A stretch of 41,667 nucleotides of DNA from OLB7 sp966250335 (GTDB lineage Bacteria > Bacteroidota > Ignavibacteria > OLB7): NCBI GenBank assembly GCA_966250335.1, contig CBINGZ010000048.1:1-41667 (forward strand), written 5' to 3'. The position numbers and the translations under genes are program-made. The stretch's first letter is position 1, and every line of letters begins with the position of its first letter. The notes under the pieces were generated by a model, which made no database searches, was not told the origin of the DNA, and saw only the letters and a program-made list of their open reading frames with translations. Shown here piece by piece: positions 24,720 through 31,914 of the stretch.

Positions 24720-25196
24720 ATGAACAGCCAGATCAAGCTCGCAATCGTTTCGGCGCTCGGCGCATTCGCACTCCTCATCGCTTCGGCAGGCACCGCATCG
24801 GCGCAGCGGGTCGGCGGCGGCGTCATTCAGCTTCCCAAGGTGACGTCGGTCTCGCTCGGCTCGCCCCTCGGTTCCGGCGGCTCCAACAACAGCTGCCCGC
24901 AGAACGTGATGGTCCCGGCGGTCATCACCGTCAACGGCAAGTGCACGGTGAAGTATGCATGGATCGAGAGCGACGTTCCCGGCGCCCCGACCTACTCGAC
25001 GCTCAGCTTCACCGAGGCGGGTTCCAAGACGCTCTACATTCAGATCAGCGCCACGCAGACCCACCCGACTCGCCAGGGACAGCTCACGTTCAAGGTGATC
25101 GAGCCGAACGCCATCACCTCGGCTCCCTACAACTACAACATCTCGTGCAGCACCGGCATCTCGGTCAACCCGGGGAACATCGGCATCAAGCCGTAA
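24720..25196 (+). CDS. Small exported beta-rich protein, paralog of 19358-19783
   Basis: This 158-residue secreted protein of unknown function starts at MNSQIKLAIVS (24720), with GGAG about 9 bases upstream. The signal peptide has the hydrophobic core LAIVSALGAFALLIA and cleavage expected after TASA. The mature protein carries three cysteines (NSCPQN, NGKCTV, NISCS) and Ig-like strand patterns (TVKYAWIESD, KTLYIQISA). The segment KVIEPNAITSAPYNYN matches RVIEPNAVESNRASYN in the protein at 19358. Each paralog sits next to a regulator with the same DNA-binding domain, so they look like a co-duplicated regulator-target pair. No T9SS sorting domain is present. Confidence 0.85.
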   Translation: MNSQIKLAIVSALGAFALLIASAGTASAQRVGGGVIQLPKVTSVSLGSPLGSGGSNNSCPQNVMVPAVITVNGKCTVKYAWIESDVPGAPTYSTLSFTEAGSKTLYIQISATQTHPTRQGQLTFKVIEPNAITSAPYNYNISCSTGISVNPGNIGIKP

Positions 25197-25215
25197 AAGG
25201 AGCATTCAACCGAAT

Positions 25216-25247
25216 CGAGAGGGGGCGGGGCGACTCGTTCCCTCTCG
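25216..25247 (+). terminator. Hairpin after the exported protein gene
   Basis: CGAGAGGG (25216-25223) pairs perfectly with CCCTCTCG (25240-25247), 20 bases after the stop codon. No T-run follows, so read-through into 25366 is possible. Confidence 0.5.
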
Positions 25248-25365
25248 GCGTTGCCGGGGATTTGTCACAATCCTTCACGATCCCGGAACCAGGATCGGTC
25301 GCTTCGATGTTGTCGTCTGATGAATATGAGTATGATCTACGACGTTATGCCTGGAGGAACCTGCC

Positions 25366-26451
25366 ATGACGAAACAGCTCAGAGAGATCCTGGGGAGCAT
25401 GATCACATCGGGAACGGTGGTGACGATGGCCGTCTCGGGATGCCACGACGACTCGCACACGCTCGCCGTTGCCGCCATGCAACCGATCGCCGCCGTCGCG
25501 CTTGAACATCCGGCGAAGGATTACAACTATATCGCACTCCAGAACCCGGAACGGATCGAGGTGAGGGAACGGGACGGGGATAGATGGATCGCGACCTTCA
25601 CCGTCGGTTCCTATACCGTCACGTCGCACGGTCCGCAGCGGACCTTCTCCGAGAAGGGAGCATCCGGCTCCGTGTCGCACGGGGTGTGGGTGAGAACGCT
25701 TCCCGCTCCGTTCGGCGGCGTGGTCGACACCCTCTGGCTGGCCGGCGCGCTCGATGCCAACGAGAAGGAGGTCCCCGACGTCCTGGCGAACGCGATGGAC
25801 TACGTGACCGGCGTTCCGAGGGCCGACGGAAAGATCCGGAGAGGAGACGCCGACTTCGGTCCGGCCGACAGGAGAGGGAATCGTTCCGAGGGATCGGACT
25901 TCAACGATTATCTCGGAGTAAGCTCTTTCTATCCCTCACGGAACATCATCGACCCTCCGGAGCCGAACCGTTCCTATTCGGTCGACCCCGCAGGGTTCGT
26001 CAGGCTGGTCTTCGGTTTCCGGCACAGCATGGAGGGATACGGCTTCGTCGACACGCTCCCGCTTTCGCTCGATCCCAGCATCTTCAGAAACACTCTTCCC
26101 CGCTACCCGGACCAGATCTGCGACTCGGCGCTCGGGAAGGTGATCATCCCGAACACGGGGAGCATGATCGTCGATTTCGACGAACTGAGCCCCGGCGATC
26201 TTCTCTTCTTCGATCTCGATATATCACGGAAGGATAAAAAGAGGGATAAGTACGGGATCGATCATGTGGCGATCTATCTCGGTCTCGACGCGGAGGGACG
26301 GCACCGGTTCGTCTCCAGCCGCCGCGAGCCGAACGGCCCCAGCATGGGGGATGTCGGGGAGCCGCCGGTGCTGAACCGGTATGTCCGTTCGGGGAATCTC
26401 TACGAGCCGGCGCTCTACACCAGGGCGTTCCGGGCGGTTCGCCGGGCATAG
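25366..26451 (+). CDS. Lipoprotein with a degenerate NlpC/P60-like domain
   Basis: This 361-residue predicted lipoprotein starts at MTKQLREILG (25366), with GGAGG 9 bases upstream. A lipobox VSGC lies about residues 23-27 after a hydrophobic stretch. The C-terminal half resembles an NlpC/P60 peptidoglycan peptidase: SVDPAGFVRLVFGF corresponds to the catalytic-Cys motif DCSGFV, LSPGDLLFFD is the usual strand, and DHVAIYLGL holds the catalytic His. The nucleophile is missing, since D-C-S-G reads D-P-A-G. It is therefore probably a non-catalytic peptidoglycan- or protein-binding relative, located on the periplasmic side of a membrane. It follows the exported protein gene by 169 bases and could be part of the promoter C transcript. 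Fold assignment is from motifs only. Confidence 0.7.
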   Translation: MTKQLREILGSMITSGTVVTMAVSGCHDDSHTLAVAAMQPIAAVALEHPAKDYNYIALQNPERIEVRERDGDRWIATFTVGSYTVTSHGPQRTFSEKGASGSVSHGVWVRTLPAPFGGVVDTLWLAGALDANEKEVPDVLANAMDYVTGVPRADGKIRRGDADFGPADRRGNRSEGSDFNDYLGVSSFYPSRNIIDPPEPNRSYSVDPAGFVRLVFGFRHSMEGYGFVDTLPLSLDPSIFRNTLPRYPDQICDSALGKVIIPNTGSMIVDFDELSPGDLLFFDLDISRKDKKRDKYGIDHVAIYLGLDAEGRHRFVSSRREPNGPSMGDVGEPPVLNRYVRSGNLYEPALYTRAFRAVRRA

Positions 26452-26474
26452 AGCGCCGTTGCGATGGTTCGGCC

Positions 26475-29400
26475 TCAGTCGACCGTCGCTTCCTCGGCCA
26501 GCATCCTGATCCGTTCCGCCTCGGTCCGTTTCCCCAGGCGGATCAGGGTGTTGCGGAGGAGCAGGGCGATCTCCTCATCCTCCGGCATGGCCCGGAAGCC
26601 GCGCGCCAGAAGGTCCTCGGCGCTGGCGGCCAGATCGGCGGCCAGCAGCGTCCCGGAAACCCGCACGATCAGATTCCTGATGCGGTTCTCGACCCGCTCG
26701 CGCACCGCCTCGAAGAAATGATCGTAGAGGCTGGGGAAGGGGATCTCTCCTCCCAGAAGATCGAGCGCCCGGACGACCTGCCGGTACGCGACCTCCGGGA
26801 CGTCGGCGCTCAGCGCCTCATGTGCCGCGATCATCGCGTCCCGCGCCTCCAGCAGATCGACCCGGACGATCGAGGTGTTGAGGGCGGGGATCTCGCCGTC
26901 GGTGAGAACGATATCGTGTCCCAGCAGTTCGCGAAGCCTGTAGACGGCGCTGTTGAGCGACTTGCGCGCCTTGTCGGGATCATCCTCGATCCCGGAGATG
27001 ACGGCGCTGAACTCGTCGTAGCCGACCGGTTCATCGAGCACGGCGGCGACCAGCATTCCCATCAGCGCCCGCAGCCGGGGGCCGCGGATCGGCGTCGTCG
27101 AGCCGTCCTCCATCGTGACGGCGATCGTTCCTATCGTGGTAAGAGATATCTTCGGCTCGCTCCGCTCTTCGGACTGATCCCAGTCCTTCCGTCGTTCCAC
27201 CTCGATCCTCGCGATCCTCTCGCTCCAGAGTAACACATCGCTTTTCGACATGAACCCCGAGAAATAGCCGAGCATCCCCTTCATGTATGAGGGGAGTCTT
27301 CGCTCCAGAAGCCACTCCAGCGCCTCCACACCTTTCCCGCCGAGCGTTTTCCGGATCTCCTCGGGGACGGCGGCGGCCCCGTTGCAGGCGAGGAGGGTCA
27401 GCCGGGCCACGGCGATCAGGTCCATGAGGTTGTCGATCCGGAGCACCTCGATCGCGCCGAACCGTTCCACCGCCGGTCCGATATCCCGTTTCTCCATGAC
27501 GGCTGCGATGAGCTCGGAAAGGGCGGCCGAGGATTCGTCCTTGTAGGAGAAGTGAGGGGGGAGCGGCGTGAGATCCCCCACGACGAGCGCCTCGAAGGTC
27601 CAGAGGATGAGGGGCATGCGGGCGCGGCTGACGAGAAGATCCTGCAGCGCCTTGTAACCGAGCTCGGGGGCGCCGCAGATATAGTTGATCTCGAACAGAT
27701 ACATCGCCAGCAGGTCGCGGTAGCGCGTGGCGTCGCTCGCCTCAAGCTGGGCGGCCAGGGCGCGCATGCCGGCGTCGTACTGCTCCGGGGGCATGCCGAA
27801 CCCGGAGAAGGCGATCAGACGGTTCGCCTTGTTCATCACCTTGCCGGGATTGTAGCCGTGCCGTTCGAACCGGGGGATGACATCGTTGTCCAGCGTCTCC
27901 ACCAGGCGGTCGAACATGCAGGTGTTGGCAAGGAAGGCGATCGACTTGATCACCATCTCGTGCGGGGCGCCCATGGAGTCGGAATAGCGGCGCATCTCCG
28001 CGAAGCCGTTCACCCAGGCCAGGCGCTTCTCCATCTGTTCCCTGGTGTCGAAGTTCATCACCAGGTAGGGGTAGAGCCGGGAACGGGCGGTGTGTCTGAA
28101 CTCGTCGTCCAGTCCCTCGTGGGCGAGCACCAGGTTGAGATGCTGTTCGACCGAGGTGAGCATCCGCCTGTCGATGATCGCCGTGCTGTAGCGGGCGAGC
28201 TGCTCCAGATAGAAGACGTACTCACGTGTGAAGATGATGCCGGGAAACTGCTCCGCCAGTTGATCGATGCTTCGGCGGATCTCCATATCCATCAGGTCCG
28301 AGCCGCGGAAGGAGTTGATCAGCAGATAGACGAGCGCCACGAACCTGTGATTCGCCTCGGCCTCCGTCCGCGGGTTCTCGGTGAGCGCCAGATACTGCTC
28401 CGACATCTTCCGGAACTCGGGCGTGTGATCCTTGCGCCACTGGAGGGAGATTCTGTACTTCATGAGCGTACGCTCTATGTCGAGTCTCTCCTCCTCCTCC
28501 CACGTGCCGTTGTACCGTTCGAAGATCGTGGAGGCGCGGAGCCAGAGCGGCTGCGAGTTCGGCCAGCCCGCGGTGTCGTTGATCCAGTGCGCCGTCTGCA
28601 GCATCCGGTCGATCAGTTGATGGATCTCCGACGTGCCGACGGTCAGCCTCTCGACCCGTTCGGCCAGCAGCTGGAACGGGAGCAGGGAATAGACCGGCGT
28701 CCCCTCGATGATGATCCTGACGAGCGCGTCGGGATCGACCTTCGTCTGTTCCACGCATCGTCTGTGCAGCAGCGTATGGGTGAACGCCAGGGGGATATCG
28801 GGCCTGTCGGTCGGCTTCAGCGGGGCGGCGCCGGCGCCGGAGACAACCAGAATCCCCTTGAACATCAGGCTGTCGATCAGGGGAGCGTTCTCCCCCGCCA
28901 GCACCTCGGCCGCATGTCTGGAGAAGACTTCGCCGAGCGCCGCAAGGTTCCAGGCCGTTTCCTGTTCGGCGTCGGTAAGGTGGGCGGTCATCCCTTCGGA
29001 AAGAAGCTCCACGCTTCTGCGGAGCGTCTCCTTGAACTGCTTGTCGGGGATCGCCGCCCGCCAGATGCCGCTGGAGGAATCGCGGACGATCGCTCCCGCC
29101 TTGATGATCCCGCGCAGCGCCGAGCGGAGCGCAAGGGGGTTGCCGAGCGTGCTGGCGCCGATATGGCGGATCGCCCTGTCGTCCAGCCGGGTGCCGAAGA
29201 GGTGGCCGATGACGTGGGAGATATTCTCGTCGCTCAGTCCGGTCAGCGTGATCTCCTCGACCAGCGACTCCTTGAGGGCGTTGTGAATCTCGGGGGAGAG
29301 GGGGCGCGCCAGGGCGAGGAGCGACACCGGTTCATCCTTGATCGTGTCGAGAAGGATCGAAAGCTGCCCCAGCGACGTCTCGCCGAGCAGATGGATATCC

Positions 29401-29789
29401 TCGATCACGAGCAGGGTGGGGTGAAGCTGGACGACACGACGGAGCGCGGCCATCACCGAGGGGAAGGTCCCGTCCGGTTCGGCGCCGGTCATGGCGCGGC
29501 GCATGTAGGTCTGCCGGAGTGCGCGCGCAATGGAGGAGGAGACCGAGGCGTTCGATTCGGGATAAAGCTTCGCATGGACCACGCCCCCCCCTTCCCGCGT
29601 GATGCGCGGGATCACCTCCTCCAGAGCCCTGCTCTTTCCTATCCCCGCCTCTCCGGTCACCACAAGCGTGCGGAGCCCGTGCGCGTGAGCGTTGCCGCGC
29701 CAGAATTCGAAGATGCGCTCGATGACGTCGGCGCGCCCCGTGAACGGGAGGAGCCCGTGATTCAGAAAGTCGACGAGTTGTGACTGCAT
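26475..29789 (-). CDS. STAND/AAA ATPase with C-terminal SARP-type DNA-binding domain (regulator 3)
   Basis: This is the third paralog, 1104 residues, from MQSQLVDFLNHG (29789). Walker A GEAGIGKS is at residues 46-53 and Walker B LLVIED at 126-131. The middle region is helical. The C-terminal winged helix (TTIGTIAVTM, RGPRLRALMGMLV, KSLNSAVYRLRELLG) and BTAD part are clearly homologous to regulators 1 and 2 but diverged, and are not part of the 688-bp identical patch. Its stop codon is 23 bases from the convergent lipoprotein gene. The divergent promoter D upstream uses a different heptamer from promoters A-C, which fits the changed DNA-binding domain. No clear ribosome-binding site is seen, and an in-frame ATG at 29831 is possible. 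Confidence 0.88.
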   Translation of the reverse strand: MQSQLVDFLNHGLLPFTGRADVIERIFEFWRGNAHAHGLRTLVVTGEAGIGKSRALEEVIPRITREGGGVVHAKLYPESNASVSSSIARALRQTYMRRAMTGAEPDGTFPSVMAALRRVVQLHPTLLVIEDIHLLGETSLGQLSILLDTIKDEPVSLLALARPLSPEIHNALKESLVEEITLTGLSDENISHVIGHLFGTRLDDRAIRHIGASTLGNPLALRSALRGIIKAGAIVRDSSSGIWRAAIPDKQFKETLRRSVELLSEGMTAHLTDAEQETAWNLAALGEVFSRHAAEVLAGENAPLIDSLMFKGILVVSGAGAAPLKPTDRPDIPLAFTHTLLHRRCVEQTKVDPDALVRIIIEGTPVYSLLPFQLLAERVERLTVGTSEIHQLIDRMLQTAHWINDTAGWPNSQPLWLRASTIFERYNGTWEEEERLDIERTLMKYRISLQWRKDHTPEFRKMSEQYLALTENPRTEAEANHRFVALVYLLINSFRGSDLMDMEIRRSIDQLAEQFPGIIFTREYVFYLEQLARYSTAIIDRRMLTSVEQHLNLVLAHEGLDDEFRHTARSRLYPYLVMNFDTREQMEKRLAWVNGFAEMRRYSDSMGAPHEMVIKSIAFLANTCMFDRLVETLDNDVIPRFERHGYNPGKVMNKANRLIAFSGFGMPPEQYDAGMRALAAQLEASDATRYRDLLAMYLFEINYICGAPELGYKALQDLLVSRARMPLILWTFEALVVGDLTPLPPHFSYKDESSAALSELIAAVMEKRDIGPAVERFGAIEVLRIDNLMDLIAVARLTLLACNGAAAVPEEIRKTLGGKGVEALEWLLERRLPSYMKGMLGYFSGFMSKSDVLLWSERIARIEVERRKDWDQSEERSEPKISLTTIGTIAVTMEDGSTTPIRGPRLRALMGMLVAAVLDEPVGYDEFSAVISGIEDDPDKARKSLNSAVYRLRELLGHDIVLTDGEIPALNTSIVRVDLLEARDAMIAAHEALSADVPEVAYRQVVRALDLLGGEIPFPSLYDHFFEAVRERVENRIRNLIVRVSGTLLAADLAASAEDLLARGFRAMPEDEEIALLLRNTLIRLGKRTEAERIRMLAEEATVD

Positions 29790-29882
29790 GGCGGAAAAGA
29801 GAACTTCATGACGGGGCAGGCCCCGTTCCATCCTGCCGGGGAACGAAGTTAGCGATTCGGAACCATCAAGATGTTGATCATC

Positions 29883-29951
29883 TTGGATCGAGATTAGACG
29901 TAACTTACATCGAACGATGCCGGCGATTGAATCGGTGCGGATTATCTTGAG
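29883..29951 (+). promoter_or_regulatory. SARP-like operator and promoter D
   Basis: TTGGATC (29883-29889), TTACATC (29905-29911) and TTGAATC (29927-29933) are spaced exactly 22 bp, with a weaker AACCATC another 22 bp upstream (29861). TATCTT (29943-29948), in TATCTTGAG, follows after 9 bases rather than 8. It points at the double zinc-ribbon gene at 30055. Confidence 0.6.
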
Positions 29952-30054
29952 ATGATATGGTCGTGCTGTCCGGTTTCTTCCGGTCGGACGCCCTCTTGAT
30001 CCTCAATAATCTATCGCATACCAATCCGGCCGAAACGCCGGCGAAGATATTCCG

Positions 30055-30339
30055 ATGCTGAGCACTCTGATAGGGGGATGGAACGAAGTGAGCGAGAACG
30101 TCTCCGAAGCGCATGCCTTCTGTTCCGACTGCGGAGCCGTGGCATATCATGACGACAAATACTGTGCCTGCTGCGGCGGCGCCGTGATCCGGGTCTGCTC
30201 CGCCTGCGGCGTTCCGGTACGGCATCCGATCGCGCATTTCTGCTCGCATTGCGGCAGAGCGTTCGCCGATGCCCGGCTTCACGCCGCGAAGCATGGAAGC
30301 GCCGATGCCGGATTCCAGATCGCGAAGCATGGAAACTGA
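30055..30339 (+). CDS. Small double zinc-ribbon protein
   Basis: This 94-residue protein of unknown function has two zinc ribbons in a row: CSDCGAVAYHDDKYCACCG and then CSACGVPVRHPIAHFCSHCG, each C-x2-C-(10-11 residues)-C-x2-C. Double zinc-ribbon domains usually mediate protein or nucleic-acid contacts. The first ribbon matches the single ribbon in the protein at 24386. It lies about 100 bases after promoter D and divergent from regulator 3, so it occupies the same position as the small genes of the other two modules. A strong hairpin at 30454-30485 closes the transcript. The start codon is uncertain; the first ATG was used. Confidence 0.75.
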   Translation: MLSTLIGGWNEVSENVSEAHAFCSDCGAVAYHDDKYCACCGGAVIRVCSACGVPVRHPIAHFCSHCGRAFADARLHAAKHGSADAGFQIAKHGN

Positions 30340-30453
30340 GGGGCCCGATTCCCTTCCGGGGGATCGACCCTGATCGATGCGGCCCTGCTGCTCGGCGGCG
30401 GATGCCTCGCCGTGCTCTCCGGTCGTTTCCCGGTCGGATCGTGACGATATACG

Positions 30454-30485
30454 ACGGGGTGCGACCTGTTGGAGTCGCACCCCGT
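30454..30485 (+). terminator. Strong hairpin ending the double zinc-ribbon transcript
   Basis: ACGGGGTGCGAC (30454-30465) pairs perfectly with GTCGCACCCCGT (30474-30485) around an 8-base loop. No long T-run follows on either strand. It stands between convergent genes. Confidence 0.65.
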
Positions 30486-30558
30486 GTTCGTAGGAGAGAG
30501 GGCGTCGGTGCCACCACAGCCGACGCCGAAGAGTTCGTCGGTCATCGGGAGAATCTGT

Positions 30559-31740
30559 TTAATCGAGCTCCATCACTTCGCTTCTCCTCGTTCCGTTCCT
30601 CTTCGCCGTGCCGTTCGTCGTCAGCGTTCGTTTCGCCCCATTCTTTCCCGTTTCCCCGTGACTCATCCTTCCCATCGCGGTCGCTATCCCGAGCAGGACC
30701 CCCGGGCAGTCGGTGATGACGCCGTCGGCCCCCATGCCGATCAGACATCCCATCTCATCCTCCTCGTTGATGGTGCTGACCACCACCGCCTCGATCAGGA
30801 CCGTCGGGCGCCGCGCGTTGAAGCGGTCGCGCAGCCGTATCTCATGCTGGACCAGGCGCCGGGTCGTCATCCAGGGGGCGATGGTCGTCGCCTTCGGGTG
30901 GATGACGCTCGCCAGTGAATGTCCGTAGCGGGCGGCATGACGGACCGAGGAGCATCGTTCGACCCGCAGGACCATCCCCGGCGGCGGCTCGGTGTCGAAC
31001 GCCAGAGCCGTTCCGGGGTAGTCCTTGCAGACGGTCCCGCAGATCTTCTCATGGGAGAAGAGATAGCCGACCCGGAAGCGGGCGCCGGCCCGGGCGACGA
31101 TCTCGTCGGCGAGGGTGAGGAGTGGGAGCGCCAGATCCTGACGTTCCGGCGGCACCTTCACATCGAGGAAGACCCATTCCAGCGACGGCTGTTCCACGGC
31201 CCATGCGACGAACTCGTCGAGGGTGGGGATCACCGCCTCCGCCGCGGCGCGGACCTCCTCCGGGGTGTTGTGCTTCTCTCTGTAGCCGTAATGCTCCCTG
31301 AACTCCTCCAGCGTCAGATCGCAGACAGGGCGACGCATACCGGTGCCGGAATCGGGGAAACGTGGTCTGTAAAGGACATCCTCCTCCAGCCCCGCCTCGC
31401 GTGCCCGCGGTATCCATTCGTTCGGGTTCCAGTCGTGCCACACCACGATACGATTGTCGCTTGTGAGGCAGAGGTCGATCTCCAGGGCGTTCGCTCCCTG
31501 CCGCATCGCCTCCTCACAGCTCGGGAGGGTGTTTTCGACCATCGACCCGGCGGCGCCCCGGTGTCCTATCACCAGAAAGGGTTGCCGCTGCCAGCGGCGT
31601 CTGTCGACGGGGGGACAGGGACGGAAGAGGGCCGAGATCCAGCGCCTGATTTCGGGTATATCCTTCCGCAGCAGGACCGCGGCTGTTGCGGCCGCGCCTC
31701 CCATGATAATCTTATTACGATGTTCTTTCCAGAAACTCAT
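30559..31740 (-). CDS. Glycerophosphodiester phosphodiesterase family protein
   Basis: This 393-residue protein starts at MSFWKEHRNK (31740). It would hydrolyse glycerophosphodiesters to glycerol-3-phosphate and an alcohol. The GDPD TIM-barrel signature is complete: VIGHRGAAGSMVENT (His60, Arg61, Glu69, Asn70), then NALEIDLCLTSDNRIVVWHD (Glu87, Asp89, His102), and near the end GADGVITDCP. The hydrophobic N-terminal segment IIMGGAAATAAVLL suggests a membrane anchor. The last ~30 residues are rich in Lys, Arg, Asn and Thr and look disordered. It stands alone between the regulator island and the dehydrogenase gene. The actual substrate cannot be told from sequence. Confidence 0.9.
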   Translation of the reverse strand: MSFWKEHRNKIIMGGAAATAAVLLRKDIPEIRRWISALFRPCPPVDRRRWQRQPFLVIGHRGAAGSMVENTLPSCEEAMRQGANALEIDLCLTSDNRIVVWHDWNPNEWIPRAREAGLEEDVLYRPRFPDSGTGMRRPVCDLTLEEFREHYGYREKHNTPEEVRAAAEAVIPTLDEFVAWAVEQPSLEWVFLDVKVPPERQDLALPLLTLADEIVARAGARFRVGYLFSHEKICGTVCKDYPGTALAFDTEPPPGMVLRVERCSSVRHAARYGHSLASVIHPKATTIAPWMTTRRLVQHEIRLRDRFNARRPTVLIEAVVVSTINEEDEMGCLIGMGADGVITDCPGVLLGIATAMGRMSHGETGKNGAKRTLTTNGTAKRNGTRRSEVMELD

Positions 31741-31914
31741 CTTCGTGGGGGTTCGTGATCCGGCGGGGCGTCTCATGGCCCCGGCAGAAAATTTAACCGG
31801 AGAGCGGGGGGAATGAGTTCCTTGGAGGGAGGGGGAGTCGCAGACGATCGCACGGGGCCCGGCTCCGCGGCGTCACGTCACGGTTGGACGCCGCGGGCCG
31901 TGCTTCATCTATCG

